From: Roseomonas sp. OT10
GTDB taxonomy: Bacteria; Pseudomonadota; Alphaproteobacteria; Acetobacterales; Acetobacteraceae
DNA length: 64,000 nt
Direction of reading: 5' to 3'
Assembly (NCBI RefSeq): GCF_020991085.1
Contig: NZ_CP087719.1
Coordinates: forward strand, 2,624,001-2,688,000
Part shown: in pieces, positions 35,060 to 43,564 of the stretch
Layout of the letters: each line of letters begins with the position of its first letter
Position numbering within the stretch: position 1 is the first letter of the stretch
Notes under the pieces: model-generated
Databases searched by the model: none
What the model was told of the DNA's origin: nothing
The model's input: the letters and a program-made list of their open reading frames with translations, nothing else
Program-made: the position numbers and the translations under genes

Positions 35060-36324
35060 CGGCCGAGCGCGTCGATCATCGGCTGGGTGATGAGGCAGAT
35101 GCCCTTCTCGCTGCGGCGGAAGCGCTGCGCGTCCAGCACCGGGTCCTCGCCGACCACCAGCCCTTCGGGGATGCGCACGCCGCTGTCGATGACCACGTTC
35201 TTCAGATGGCAGTGGCGGGCGATGCTGACCCCCGGCAGCACCACCGCGCCATGGACATTGGCATAGGAATGCACGCGGACATTGGTGAAGAGCAGGGAGC
35301 GCCGCACGCAGGCGCCGGAGACGATGCAGCCGCCGGAGACCAGGGAGTCCAGCCCCTGGCCGCGCCGGCCGTCATCGTCGAGCACGAACTTCGCGGGCGG
35401 CGTCACCTCGCTGTAGGTCCAGATCGGCCAGTCGCGGTCGTAGAGGTCGAGCGAGGGCACCACGTCCGTCAGGTCGATATTGGCCTGCCAGTAGGCGTCC
35501 ACCGTGCCGACGTCGCGCCAGTAGGCCTCCGCCTCGTCGCCGGAGGTGACGCAGGAATCGGTGAAGCGGTGCGCCTGGGCCTTGCCGGCCTTCACGATGG
35601 CCGGGATCAGGTCCTTGCCGAAATCGTGCTCCGAATGCGGGTCCGCCGCGTCCTCGCGCAGCAGGCGGGAGAGGTAGCCCATCTCGAAGACGTAGATGCC
35701 CATGCTGGCCAGGGCCATGTCCGGCTTGTCCGGCATGCCCGGCGGGTCCTTCGGCTTCTCCAGGAAGGAGACGATGCGGTCCTTCTCGTCCACGTGCATC
35801 ACGCCGAAGCCGCTGGCCTCCAGGCGGGGGACCTCGATGCAGCCCACCGTCACGTCCGCGCCGGATTCGACGTGCTGATGCAGCATCACCTCGTAGTCCA
35901 TCTTGTAGACGTGGTCCCCCGCCAGGATGACCATGTGCCGCGGCCCATAGGCCTCGATGATGTCGAGGTTCTGGTACACGGCGTCCGCCGTGCCCGCGTA
36001 CCACTGCGTCTCCGAGACGCGCTGGCTGGCGGGCAGGATGTCGAAGGTCTCGTTGCGCTCGGGGCGGAGGAAGTTCCAGCCGCGCTGCAGGTGGCGGATC
36101 AGGCTGTGCGCCTTGTACTGCGTGGCGACGCCGATGCGCCGGATGCCCGAGTTCAGCGCGTTGGACAGCGCGAAGTCGATGATGCGCGACTTGGCGCCGA
36201 AGAAGACGGCGGGCTTGGCCCGCCGGTCGGTCAGTTCCATCAGCCGGCTGCCTCGCCCGCCCGCGAGGACATAGGCCATGGCGGAGCGGGCCAGGGGGAT
36301 ATGCTGGTGCGGCCTACGGACCAT
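35056..36324 (-). CDS. glgC: Glucose-1-phosphate adenylyltransferase
   Basis: A protein of 422 residues. [21 protein letters not shown] is the nucleotide-binding and allosteric region, GTADAVYQN and [14 protein letters not shown] the substrate part, and a left-handed beta-helix domain is at the C-terminus ([26 protein letters not shown]). The start at 36324 has a GGAGGAGGAG ribosome site. It makes ADP-glucose for the overlapping glgA, the committed step of glycogen storage. Confidence 0.96.
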   Translation of the reverse strand: MVRRPHQHIPLARSAMAYVLAGGRGSRLMELTDRRAKPAVFFGAKSRIIDFALSNALNSGIRRIGVATQYKAHSLIRHLQRGWNFLRPERNETFDILPASQRVSETQWYAGTADAVYQNLDIIEAYGPRHMVILAGDHVYKMDYEVMLHQHVESGADVTVGCIEVPRLEASGFGVMHVDEKDRIVSFLEKPKDPPGMPDKPDMALASMGIYVFEMGYLSRLLREDAADPHSEHDFGKDLIPAIVKAGKAQAHRFTDSCVTSGDEAEAYWRDVGTVDAYWQANIDLTDVVPSLDLYDRDWPIWTYSEVTPPAKFVLDDDGRRGQGLDSLVSGGCIVSGACVRRSLLFTNVRVHSYANVHGAVVLPGVSIARHCHLKNVVIDSGVRIPEGLVVGEDPVLDAQRFRRSEKGICLITQPMIDALGR

Positions 36325-36586
36325 CGGGCGGCTCCTCCTCCGGCACGTTCCGTCCGGGGGATTCCCGGACCGGCGTGCCGCCCTCCAGCTTACGTGGAGC
36401 CCTGGCCGCCACATAGGGAGGGGCTTCGCTCCTCACGCCCTTTCGCAACGAAAACCGCGCCGGCGCCGCGCGGAACCCCTGGGGCATGGCCGCGTTGAGC
36501 GGTGGCAGAGGGGCGAGCCAGGACCGGACCGGACAGGCGGGCGCGCTCCCCGGCGCGCCGCATCTTCATCGTCCGGTCGGAATGGC

Positions 36587-38566
36587 ATGCCCCCACCCTC
36601 CCTCGCCCGCTCCACGCCTGCCCGGGTGACAGCCGCCGGCGTGCCCTCCGCCGGCCTGGGCCTTCTCTGGGCCGCGGGCGCCGTCGTCGCCGTGCTCTAC
36701 GTCGCGCGCGACCTGCTGGTGCCGCTGGCGCTGGCCGTGCTGCTGGCCTTCGTGCTGGCGCCCGTGGTGCGCCTGTTCCGCAAGGCGCGCATCCCGCGCG
36801 TGGGTGCGGTGCTGATCACCGTGGTGCTGGCCTTCGGGGTGCTGGCCGGCGCCGGCCTGCTGATGGGCCGCCAGCTCGCGAGCCTCGCCACCGACCTGCC
36901 GCTGTACCAGGCGCGGGTGAGCGCGAAGCTGTCGGGGCTGACCGGGGGCGGCGGCCTGCTCGACCGCGCCACGGACATGCTGCACGACCTGGGCGAGAAC
37001 CTCTCGCGCCAGCGCCCGACCGAGGCCGCGGCGAGCCGCCCGGCGGAAGTGCCGCCGATGCCCGTGGAGGTCCGCACCCCCTCGCCCGGCCCGCTGGAGC
37101 TGGTCCAGAGCGTGATCGCGCCGCTGCTGGGGCCGGTGGCGCATACGGGCATCGTGATCGTCTTCGTGATCTTCCTGCTGCTGTACCGCGAGGATCTGCG
37201 CGACCGTCTGATCAAGCTGATGGGCTCGCGCGACCTGCAGCGCACCACGGCGGCGATGGACGATGCCGCCGCCCGGCTCAGCCGCTACTTCCTGGCGCAG
37301 ACGGCGCTGAACGCCAGCTTCGGCCTGATGATCTCCATCGGCCTCTGGTTCATCGGCATTCCCAATCCCGTGCTGTGGGGGATGCTGGCGGGGCTGATGC
37401 GCTTCGTGCCCTTCATCGGCGGCTTCATCGCCGCCGCCTTCCCCGCCCTGCTCGCGGTCGCGATCGATCCGGGCTGGACCACGCTGATCTGGACCCTGGG
37501 CCTGTTCCTGCTGGCCGAGCCGCTGATGGGCCATGTGATCGAGCCCATGGTCTACGGCCACAGCACCGGCCTGTCGCCGATCGCGGTCCTGATCGCCACC
37601 GCTTTCTGGGCCTGGCTGTGGGGTCCCCTGGGCATGCTGCTGGCCACGCCACTGACGGTCGGCCTGGTCGTGCTGGGCCGGCACGTGGACCGGCTGGAGT
37701 TCCTCGACGTGCTGCTGGGCGACCGGGCGGCCCTGGCCCCGCCGGAGGCCTTCTACCAGCGCGCCCTGGCCGGCGACGAGGACGGGCTGATCGAGCAGGC
37801 GGACGAGCGCCTGCGCAACACCACCCTGGCCGCCTATTACGACGAGGTCGCGCTGGCCGGCCTGGCCCTGGCGCAGGCCGATGCCGCCCGCGACGCGCTG
37901 AAGGAGGACCGCCTGGAGCTGGTCCGGGAGCGGGTGGACGAGTTGGTCGAGGAACTCGCCGACCACGACGAGAACGAGATCGAGCCGGCGATGGACGGCC
38001 CGGTCGCCCCCGCGCCGGAGGATCAGCCGACGGGGGCGGACCAGGCTGCCGCGTCCCCCGCCTCCCTGGCCGAGGCGTGGAAGGCCCCGGGCGCGGTGCT
38101 CTGCCTTGCCGGCCGTGGCCGCTTCGATGCCCAGGCGGCGGCGATGCTGACCCAGGTGCTGGAACGCCGTGGCTTCGGCACCCGGATCCTGCCACCCGAG
38201 ACGCTGCGCGATCCGCGGCTCGGCGAGGATGCGGCGCAGGTGCGGGCGATCATCCTCTCCGTGATCGACGGCGGCAGCAGCGTGGCCAGCGTGCGCTATG
38301 CCCTGCGCCGCCTCCGCCGGCGCTTCCCGGACGCGATGCTGCTGCTCGGCGCCTGGGGCGCGGAGCGCGGGGGCCAGTTGCTCGCCAGCCTGGAGCGGGA
38401 CGAGGAGTCGCTCCGCCCGGTGCTGTCGCTGCGCGAGGCGGCCAGCCTGTGCGAGGCGGAGGCGCGCGAGGCACCGGCCCTCCCGGCCACGTCCCGGCCG
38501 GTCGTCCCGGAGGGGCCGGCCCGCGAGCTTCCCGATGGGGCGCCCGGCCTGCTCTCGCCCGCCTGA
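36587..38566 (+). CDS. AI-2E family transporter with a C-terminal alpha/beta domain
   Basis: A protein of 659 residues. Residues about 25-370 form the AI-2E/PerM membrane domain (LLVPLALAVLLAFVLAPVVR, then PNPVLWGMLAGLMRFVPFIG and STGLSPIAVLIATAFWAWLWG). The remaining 290 residues are cytoplasmic: an acidic linker (EELADHDENEIEPAMDGP), then from about 499 an alpha/beta region (VLCLAGRGRFDAQAAAMLTQ, DAMLLLGAWG) that looks like a Rossmann or cobalamin-binding-like fold. Its ligand is unknown. Relatives with only the membrane part are far shorter, so this is a fusion or long variant. Confidence 0.88.
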   Translation: MPPPSLARSTPARVTAAGVPSAGLGLLWAAGAVVAVLYVARDLLVPLALAVLLAFVLAPVVRLFRKARIPRVGAVLITVVLAFGVLAGAGLLMGRQLASLATDLPLYQARVSAKLSGLTGGGGLLDRATDMLHDLGENLSRQRPTEAAASRPAEVPPMPVEVRTPSPGPLELVQSVIAPLLGPVAHTGIVIVFVIFLLLYREDLRDRLIKLMGSRDLQRTTAAMDDAAARLSRYFLAQTALNASFGLMISIGLWFIGIPNPVLWGMLAGLMRFVPFIGGFIAAAFPALLAVAIDPGWTTLIWTLGLFLLAEPLMGHVIEPMVYGHSTGLSPIAVLIATAFWAWLWGPLGMLLATPLTVGLVVLGRHVDRLEFLDVLLGDRAALAPPEAFYQRALAGDEDGLIEQADERLRNTTLAAYYDEVALAGLALAQADAARDALKEDRLELVRERVDELVEELADHDENEIEPAMDGPVAPAPEDQPTGADQAAASPASLAEAWKAPGAVLCLAGRGRFDAQAAAMLTQVLERRGFGTRILPPETLRDPRLGEDAAQVRAIILSVIDGGSSVASVRYALRRLRRRFPDAMLLLGAWGAERGGQLLASLERDEESLRPVLSLREAASLCEAEAREAPALPATSRPVVPEGPARELPDGAPGLLSPA

Positions 38567-38622
38567 GCCAGCGGGTCCGGGGCGCCCTGGCCGGGCCGGG
38601 GGGCGGATGCGATAGGAGCGGG

Positions 38623-39792
38623 ATGATCCCCGCCCTTCCCTTCCGCCTGCACCTGAACCAGCGTCACGGCATCCCCGGCACCGTCGTGCTGCCGGACTCG
38701 GCCTATCGCCGGGCACGCGCGGAGATCGCGGGCTGGCCCGGCTACGCCCCCACCCCCCTGCTGTCCCTGCCCGAGGCGGCGGAGGCGGCCGGCGTCGCCA
38801 GCGTCGCCTACAAGGACGAGGGGGGGCGCTTCGGCCTCGGCTCCTTCAAGGCGCTGGGCGGGGCCTTCGCCGTGGCCCGGGTGGTTACCCATGCCTTGGC
38901 GCGCGAGGGGGTGGCCGCCTCCGCTACCTCGGCCGAGCTGGAAGCCGGGGCCTTCGCCGAGGCGACGCGGCGGATCACCGTGACCTGCGCCACCGATGGC
39001 AATCACGGCCGCTCCGTCGCCTGGGGCGCACGCCGCTTCGGGGCGCGCTGCGTGATCTTCGTCCATCCGGCGGTCAGCGCCGGCCGGCGCGACGCCATCG
39101 CCCGCTGGGGCGCCGAGATCCGCGAGGTGGCCGGCAACTACGACGACGCGGTGCGGGCCGCGTCCGAGGCGGCCGCCCGCGAGGGGTGGTTCGTCGTCTC
39201 CGACACCTCCTGGCCCGGCTATACCGAGGTGCCGCGCGACGTGATGCAGGGCTACCGGCTGATGGCGGAGGAGGCGCTGGCCGCCCTGCCCGCCCCGCCC
39301 ACCCACGCCTTCGTGCAGGGGGGCGTGGGCGGCGTGGCCGCCGCCGTCTCCGTCCAGCTGCGGGCCAGTGGCGCCACGGGAACGCGGCTGGTGGTGGTGG
39401 AGCCGGAGCAGGCCGCCTGCCTGCTGGCCAGCGCCGAGGCCGGCCATGCCGTGACCGTCGGCGGGGAGCTGGACACGCTGATGGCGGGCCTGGCCTGCGG
39501 CGAGCCCTCCCTCCTCGCCTGGCAGGAGCTGGAGCGGGCGGCCTGTGCCTTCATGGCCGTGCCGGACGCCGCCGCGGTGGCCTGCATGACGGCCCTGGGG
39601 CGCCGGACACCGCGCGTCGTAGCGGGGGAGAGCGCCGTGGCCGGGCTGGCCGGGCTGCTGCTGGCGGCCTGGGATCCGGCGGCACGGGCGGCGCTGCAAC
39701 TGGGACCGGACAGCCGCGTCCTGGTGTTCGGAACGGAGGGCGCGACCGATCCGGCCGCGTACGAGACGCTGACAGGGCTTTCCCCGGCATGA
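38623..39792 (+). CDS. dpaL: Diaminopropionate ammonia-lyase
   Basis: A protein of 389 residues with the PLP-lysine in RFGLGSFKALGGAF, TCATDGNHGRSVAWGARRFG, a GNYDDAVRAA block, SDTSWPGYTEVPRDVMQGY and the phosphate-binding QGGVGGVAAA. The string is typical of DpaL, which converts 2,3-diaminopropionate to pyruvate and two ammonia. An ATAGGAGCGGG ribosome site precedes the ATG. It follows the AI-2E gene by 56 bp; a functional link is not evident. Confidence 0.87.
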   Translation: MIPALPFRLHLNQRHGIPGTVVLPDSAYRRARAEIAGWPGYAPTPLLSLPEAAEAAGVASVAYKDEGGRFGLGSFKALGGAFAVARVVTHALAREGVAASATSAELEAGAFAEATRRITVTCATDGNHGRSVAWGARRFGARCVIFVHPAVSAGRRDAIARWGAEIREVAGNYDDAVRAASEAAAREGWFVVSDTSWPGYTEVPRDVMQGYRLMAEEALAALPAPPTHAFVQGGVGGVAAAVSVQLRASGATGTRLVVVEPEQAACLLASAEAGHAVTVGGELDTLMAGLACGEPSLLAWQELERAACAFMAVPDAAAVACMTALGRRTPRVVAGESAVAGLAGLLLAAWDPAARAALQLGPDSRVLVFGTEGATDPAAYETLTGLSPA

Positions 39793-39837
39793 AGGAATCC
39801 TCATCTATAGGACCCTGAACGTCCTGGGAGACAGCCG

Positions 39838-40824
39838 ATGACCCATCGCCGCCACCTTCTCGCCGCCGGCGCCGCCCTGGCCGGGGCTCCGCTGCTGCCA
39901 CGGGCGGCGGTGGCGCAGGGAAGCTGGCCCACGCAGCCGGTGCGCCTGGTGGTCCCCTTCGCGGCCGGCGGCCCCACCGACATCCCGGCCCGGCTGATCG
40001 CCGACGAGCTGTCTAAGGCCCTGCCGCAGCGGGTGGTGGTGGAGAATCGCACGGGCGCCGGCGTGGTGGTGGGCTCGGACGTGGTGGCCAAGGCGGCGCC
40101 CGATGGGCAGACCCTGCTCTACACGACGATCGCCCATGCGGCGCTGCGGGCGATCTTCCCGAAGCTGCCCTTCGACCCGATCGCGGATTTCCAGCCGGTG
40201 GTGCTGACCGGCGTCATCCCGATGCTGATGATGGTCAACAAGGACTTCCCGGCGAACACGCTGCAGGAGGTCATCGAGGTCTTCCGCAAGAATCCGGGCA
40301 AGTTCGACTACGCCTCCACCGGCAACGGCGCCGCCCTGCATCTGGCGACCGAGCTGTTCCTGAAGCAGGCGGGCGGGCTGAAGGTGAACCACGTGCCCTA
40401 TCGCGGCTCGGCCGCCGCCATGCCGGACCTGCTGAACGGCACGGTGGTGCTGATGCTGGACGTCGCCAACAACGCCCTGCCCTTCGTGCAGCGCGGCGAG
40501 GTGAAGGGCATCGCCATCTCCTCGATGGAGCGCCTGCCGCAACTGCCGAACCTGCCCACCTTCAACGAGGCGGGCGTGCCGGGCTACGAGGCCTATACCT
40601 GGCACATGGTCTTCGCCCCGGCGGGCACCCCGGCCCCGGTCGTGCAGACGATCAACCAGGCGGTGAACAAGGTGATGGCGATGGACAGCGTGAAGCAGCG
40701 CCTGTCCGACCTGACCATGACCACGCGCTCCGACACCACGCCCGAGACGGCGAAGAAGTGGCTGATGGACGAGATCGCCAAGTGGGAGCCGATCATCAAG
40801 GAAGCCGGCATCAAGGCCGACTGA
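39838..40824 (+). CDS. Bug-family (TctC-like) binding protein
   Basis: A protein of 328 residues with an RR-type signal (HRRHLLAAGAALAGAPLLPR, cleavage after AVAQ) and Bug motifs VRLVVPFAAGGPTDIPARLI, VVVENRTGAGVVVG and VNHVPYRGSAAAMPDLL. It is the fourth Bug protein in the window and is not adjacent to the array at 21-24 kb. Coupling to diaminopropionate lyase upstream (45 bp) could hint at an amino-acid-like ligand; this is weak inference. The repeat copy C begins just after it. Confidence 0.92.
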   Translation: MTHRRHLLAAGAALAGAPLLPRAAVAQGSWPTQPVRLVVPFAAGGPTDIPARLIADELSKALPQRVVVENRTGAGVVVGSDVVAKAAPDGQTLLYTTIAHAALRAIFPKLPFDPIADFQPVVLTGVIPMLMMVNKDFPANTLQEVIEVFRKNPGKFDYASTGNGAALHLATELFLKQAGGLKVNHVPYRGSAAAMPDLLNGTVVLMLDVANNALPFVQRGEVKGIAISSMERLPQLPNLPTFNEAGVPGYEAYTWHMVFAPAGTPAPVVQTINQAVNKVMAMDSVKQRLSDLTMTTRSDTTPETAKKWLMDEIAKWEPIIKEAGIKAD

Positions 40825-40846
40825 CACCGACGGTAGGACGCCTCGA

Positions 40847-41225
40847 TCCGCGCCGGCGTGGTGCCCGTGGCCCGGGGGCAAGGCTCTGCCTCGCCCCCGT
40901 ACCCCCACTCCGCCAGGACCCTGCGGGCCCTGGACCCGATCAACGCTGCCGCGGGACAGCCTGACACGGCGTCGAGGCGCCGAGGAGCATTGCTCCTCGG
41001 CCGCCACAGGCTCGGTGCCCGCGGACGCCCTCTGAAGCTTTTTCAGAGTCCCGCCTGTCCGCGCGCTCCCTGGGTGCAGCCCGCAGGCTGACGCTCACCG
41101 GAAGTACCAGACTCCCAGCGGGGACCGGGGCCCGCTTGTGGCCCCGGCAGGGGAGGGTCTGGGAGGGGACGGCGTCCCCTCCCGGTCCACCGCAGGAACA
41201 TCATAGCACGACCGGTCAGGGCATC
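40847..41225 (-). repeat. Dispersed hairpin-rich repeat, copy C (inverted)
   Basis: About 380 bp, the reverse complement of copies A and B, starting about 20 bases after the Bug gene stop. Hairpins lie at 40980-41000 (arms CCGAGGAGC/GCTCCTCGG, loop ATT) and 41162-41184 (arms GGGAGGGGAC, loop GGC). Its distal edge lies about ten bases from the target duplication of the mobile element, so the element entered at or near the end of the repeat. Confidence 0.85.
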
Positions 41226-41235
41226 ACGCTATCGG

Positions 41236-41243
41236 CCATGACA
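41236..41243. repeat. Target-site duplication, left
   Basis: CCATGACA directly precedes the left terminal inverted repeat and is repeated exactly after the right one (44800-44807). Eight bases fits IS1-family insertions. Confidence 0.92.
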
Positions 41244-41264
41244 GGTAGTGTCTCAGTTTGAAAT
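41244..41264 (+). repeat. Left terminal inverted repeat
   Basis: The 21-base left end of the element, mirrored at 44779-44799 with two mismatches (positions 4 and 20). It is preceded by the duplicated target CCATGACA. Confidence 0.92.
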
Positions 41265-41342
41265 CGGCTGACCGCAGATAGTCCGCTCGCGCCAGCCACT
41301 TCACCCCGATATGCTTACCGCCAAGCACGAGCGGAGATGGGG

Positions 41343-41519
41343 ATGCACCACAAGCGGAAGAAACCTAAGAGTGCGCGCGCCGGCTGCCTGTTGTGCAAGC
41401 CGCATAAGGCCAACGGCTGCTGCCCGAGGCACCACGACATGAGGTTTGGGAACCGACGTCGCTACGAGGGTGTCCGAGAACAACTGCGGTGCGTCGGTTC
41501 ATCACCGGAGCAAGGCTGA
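41343..41519 (+). CDS. Small Cys/His-rich basic protein carried by the element
   Basis: A 58-residue protein with a basic head (HHKRKKPKSARAG), a CLLCKPHK motif, then CCPRHH, compatible with a zinc-binding knuckle. A ribosome-like GCGGAG precedes the second ATG, which is chosen. Short proteins with the KPKSARAGCLLCKPHK pattern recur in Proteobacteria. No function is known. It is the first passenger gene, three bases ahead of the next. Confidence 0.55.
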   Translation: MHHKRKKPKSARAGCLLCKPHKANGCCPRHHDMRFGNRRRYEGVREQLRCVGSSPEQG

Positions 41520-41522
41520 GCC

Positions 41523-41759
41523 ATGGCCAAGGGACCGAGGGGCGAGAAGCGACCCGCCGACGTGATCGGCAACGCGGTGCGGGTGATGCGGATTGCGACG
41601 GGGGAGGAGGCAGAGGACGTGCCGCCCGCGCCCGTGAAGGACGAAGCCGCCGCCGCGATGGGGCGCAAGGGCGGGAAGGCGCGGGCGGACGCGATGACGC
41701 CTGAGCGACGGGCGGAAATCGCACGGAAAGCGGCGGCGGGGCGGTGGAACCGAGAGTAA
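41523..41759 (+). CDS. Small basic KGG-like protein carried by the element
   Basis: A 78-residue protein whose C-terminal half, GRKGGKARADAMTPERRAEI, then ARKAAAGRW, matches a widespread short basic motif that resembles KGG stress peptides and nucleic-acid-binding tails. It starts just after the preceding stop with GGAGCAAGG upstream, so the two small genes are likely translated together. Function is unknown. Confidence 0.6.
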   Translation: MAKGPRGEKRPADVIGNAVRVMRIATGEEAEDVPPAPVKDEAAAAMGRKGGKARADAMTPERRAEIARKAAAGRWNRE

Positions 41760-41868
41760 GCATCTGAAATAAATGAAAAAACTTGGATATTCTGAATAAA
41801 ATCTGAATGAGACTTCCCTTCCTTACCGGGTCATGTCACCATCTGCTCCGCACCTGGAGCGGAGACCG
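41760..41868 (+). promoter_or_regulatory. AT-rich control region for the toxin-like/ImmA-IrrE pair
   Basis: The first fifty bases are far richer in A and T than any surrounding DNA and contain the direct repeat ATCTGAA (41762-41768 and 41804-41810) and several CTGAATA/CTGAATG variants. A short inverted repeat GCTCC-6-GGAGC lies at 41845-41860 next to the start. This looks like an autoregulated promoter, as expected where the second gene product has a DNA-binding domain. Exact -35/-10 boxes are not clear. Confidence 0.5.
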
Positions 41869-42459
41869 ATGCATACCGACGACGACGCCCGGAGGGCTTT
41901 CGGGCACCTCTTCGACCCGATCTTCGAGTGCGTGACCGAAGGCGTGCGGGACTACTACCGCGATCATCCGCACGTGAACCACAAGCACCGTCCAGGGACG
42001 CGGAAGAACGTCGTTCGCGACTACATCGTGTATCGGTTGCGCGCGGCGCTGAGCGGCGTGACGAGCGTCCACGTCTTTGAGAAGAACGGGACCGTCAACT
42101 TCGGAATGAACAGCGAATTTCTCGGGCGGGTGAACGCCCTTGGCGAGAGCTTCGCGGCGGCTCTCGGCCACACGAACGCATCCCTGGCATTCCAAGAGAA
42201 CAACCCCGCCGGGGCCGGGCTTGGCGCGGGCTTCGAGGCTGCAACCTGCATCCGTCTTGGGTATCTGCCGCTCCCGGCCGTCCCGATGGAACCGCGAGTG
42301 TTCATCACCTGCCCCCACGGTCGCCAGAACGCTTGGTTCATTGAGCTTCGGCGGGCTGAGGGTGCGATGGTGGTTCCCGGCCCGATGCCGCCGCCGGACG
42401 ATTTCGAGGACTTGGTGGAGGTCATCCCCGACCCCATGCGGAAGGGCGATGCTGAATAA
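41869..42459 (+). CDS. Toxin-like partner of an ImmA/IrrE protein (RosmerTA-like candidate)
   Basis: A protein of 196 residues of no named domain. Visible blocks are an HxH-rich basic stretch with a charged helix (RPGTRKNVVRDYIVYRLRAAL), a central NFGMNSEFLGRVNALG, and a late FEAATCIRLGYLPL, then FITCPHGRQNAWFIELRR. This layout resembles the roughly 200-residue partner that precedes ImmA/IrrE genes in two-gene toxin-antitoxin or defence modules. It overlaps the ImmA/IrrE start by 11 bases. The start at 41869 has GGAGCGGAG just upstream; 41833 is the alternative. Toxicity is inference. Confidence 0.6.
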   Translation: MHTDDDARRAFGHLFDPIFECVTEGVRDYYRDHPHVNHKHRPGTRKNVVRDYIVYRLRAALSGVTSVHVFEKNGTVNFGMNSEFLGRVNALGESFAAALGHTNASLAFQENNPAGAGLGAGFEAATCIRLGYLPLPAVPMEPRVFITCPHGRQNAWFIELRRAEGAMVVPGPMPPPDDFEDLVEVIPDPMRKGDAE

Positions 42460-43528
42460 AGGCTTCAACCCGGACATGCTCCTGATCGCGCGCTACGCGC
42501 GGGGGCTGTCACAAGAGGAGGCGGCGGCCCGCGCGCGTGGGCTGTCGCAGCCGACGTATTCGCGCATCGAAGCCGGGTTGCGCGCGCCCTCCCCTACTGA
42601 AGTCGAGGCCATCGCGGCGGCCGTTAGCGTCAGAAAGTCGTTCTTCTTCCACCCGTTCCGGCGCCGCCCGATGCCGGCGCTGTTCCATCGCAAGCGACAG
42701 AAGCTCACCAACCGCGAGTGGGAGCGTATCTTCGCGCGCGCCGAAATCCGGCGCATCTGCATCGCCAAGCTCCTCGACGCCGTGCGCCTGACCCAGAAGC
42801 GCCCTGAGCCGCCCCTGATGGAGCCGTCAGAGGACCGTGATGCCACCGCCATCGCAGCGGCAATCCGCCAGCTATGGCTTCTCCCGCGCGGTCCCGTGCC
42901 GGATGTGACGCGGCTTCTAGAGTCGTCCGGGGTGATCGTGGTGCCCTTCGACTTTGAAACGGACTTGATTGATGGGTTCAGTGAACGTGTGCAGGATAAC
43001 CTGCCACCCATAGTATTTGTGAACTCCAGGCAGCCGAAAGACAGGCTTCGTTTCACGCTTCTGCATGAGCTTGGTCATATCGTAATGCATAGGCTTCCAC
43101 GTCCTGAAATGGAGGAGGAGGCAAATGAGTTTGCGGCCGAGTTTCTGATGCCAAGTGCGGACATAGCGCCTGACCTATTCAACACCACTCTCGACCATCT
43201 TGCCTTGCTTAAGGGCAAATGGCGGGCCTCGATCAAGTCAATGGTGATGGCGGCGAAGCGGCTTAACAGGCTTTCCGATACTGAATACGAAGCACGCTTC
43301 CGCGAGCTGAATCGTCGTGGCTGGAGAGTTGAGCCGTTCCCTCTACCCGATGACATCGAGGTTCCACGCATCGTTCCCCAGTTAGTGACGGCTCATACCA
43401 AATCTCTCGGATTCTCTGCCGAGGACCTGAGCAAGACGTTCGGGTTGCCGATTTCCGATCCCGAAAGCGTCGTGCCGCCCCCAACCACCCCGCCGGAACC
43501 GAAGCTGCGCCTGATCGTTAATAACTGA
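42449..43528 (+). CDS. XRE-type HTH and ImmA/IrrE-type zinc metallopeptidase
   Basis: A protein of 359 residues. The N-terminus is a helix-turn-helix (LLIARYARGLSQEEAAARAR, then LSQPTYSRIEAGLRAPS; about 11-60). The peptidase domain carries the zinc motif HELGH (206-210) in FTLLHELGHIVMH and the later EEEANEFAAEFLMP. ImmA/IrrE enzymes cleave repressors or act as antitoxin/regulators of phage and conjugative elements. The start at 42449 has a GGAAGGGCG ribosome site and overlaps the toxin-like gene. Its 3' half is less GC-rich than the host genes. Confidence 0.9.
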   Translation: MLNKGFNPDMLLIARYARGLSQEEAAARARGLSQPTYSRIEAGLRAPSPTEVEAIAAAVSVRKSFFFHPFRRRPMPALFHRKRQKLTNREWERIFARAEIRRICIAKLLDAVRLTQKRPEPPLMEPSEDRDATAIAAAIRQLWLLPRGPVPDVTRLLESSGVIVVPFDFETDLIDGFSERVQDNLPPIVFVNSRQPKDRLRFTLLHELGHIVMHRLPRPEMEEEANEFAAEFLMPSADIAPDLFNTTLDHLALLKGKWRASIKSMVMAAKRLNRLSDTEYEARFRELNRRGWRVEPFPLPDDIEVPRIVPQLVTAHTKSLGFSAEDLSKTFGLPISDPESVVPPPTTPPEPKLRLIVNN

Positions 43529-43564
43529 ACTTTATGCTTGACGCTAAGCATGGGAGCGATCATC

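Noticed and set aside
41836-42477. 213-codon open frame on the - strand within the mobile element
   Set aside because: Opposite to the toxin-like gene, which has a ribosome site and overlaps the ImmA/IrrE gene; the antisense frame has no motif or start signal.
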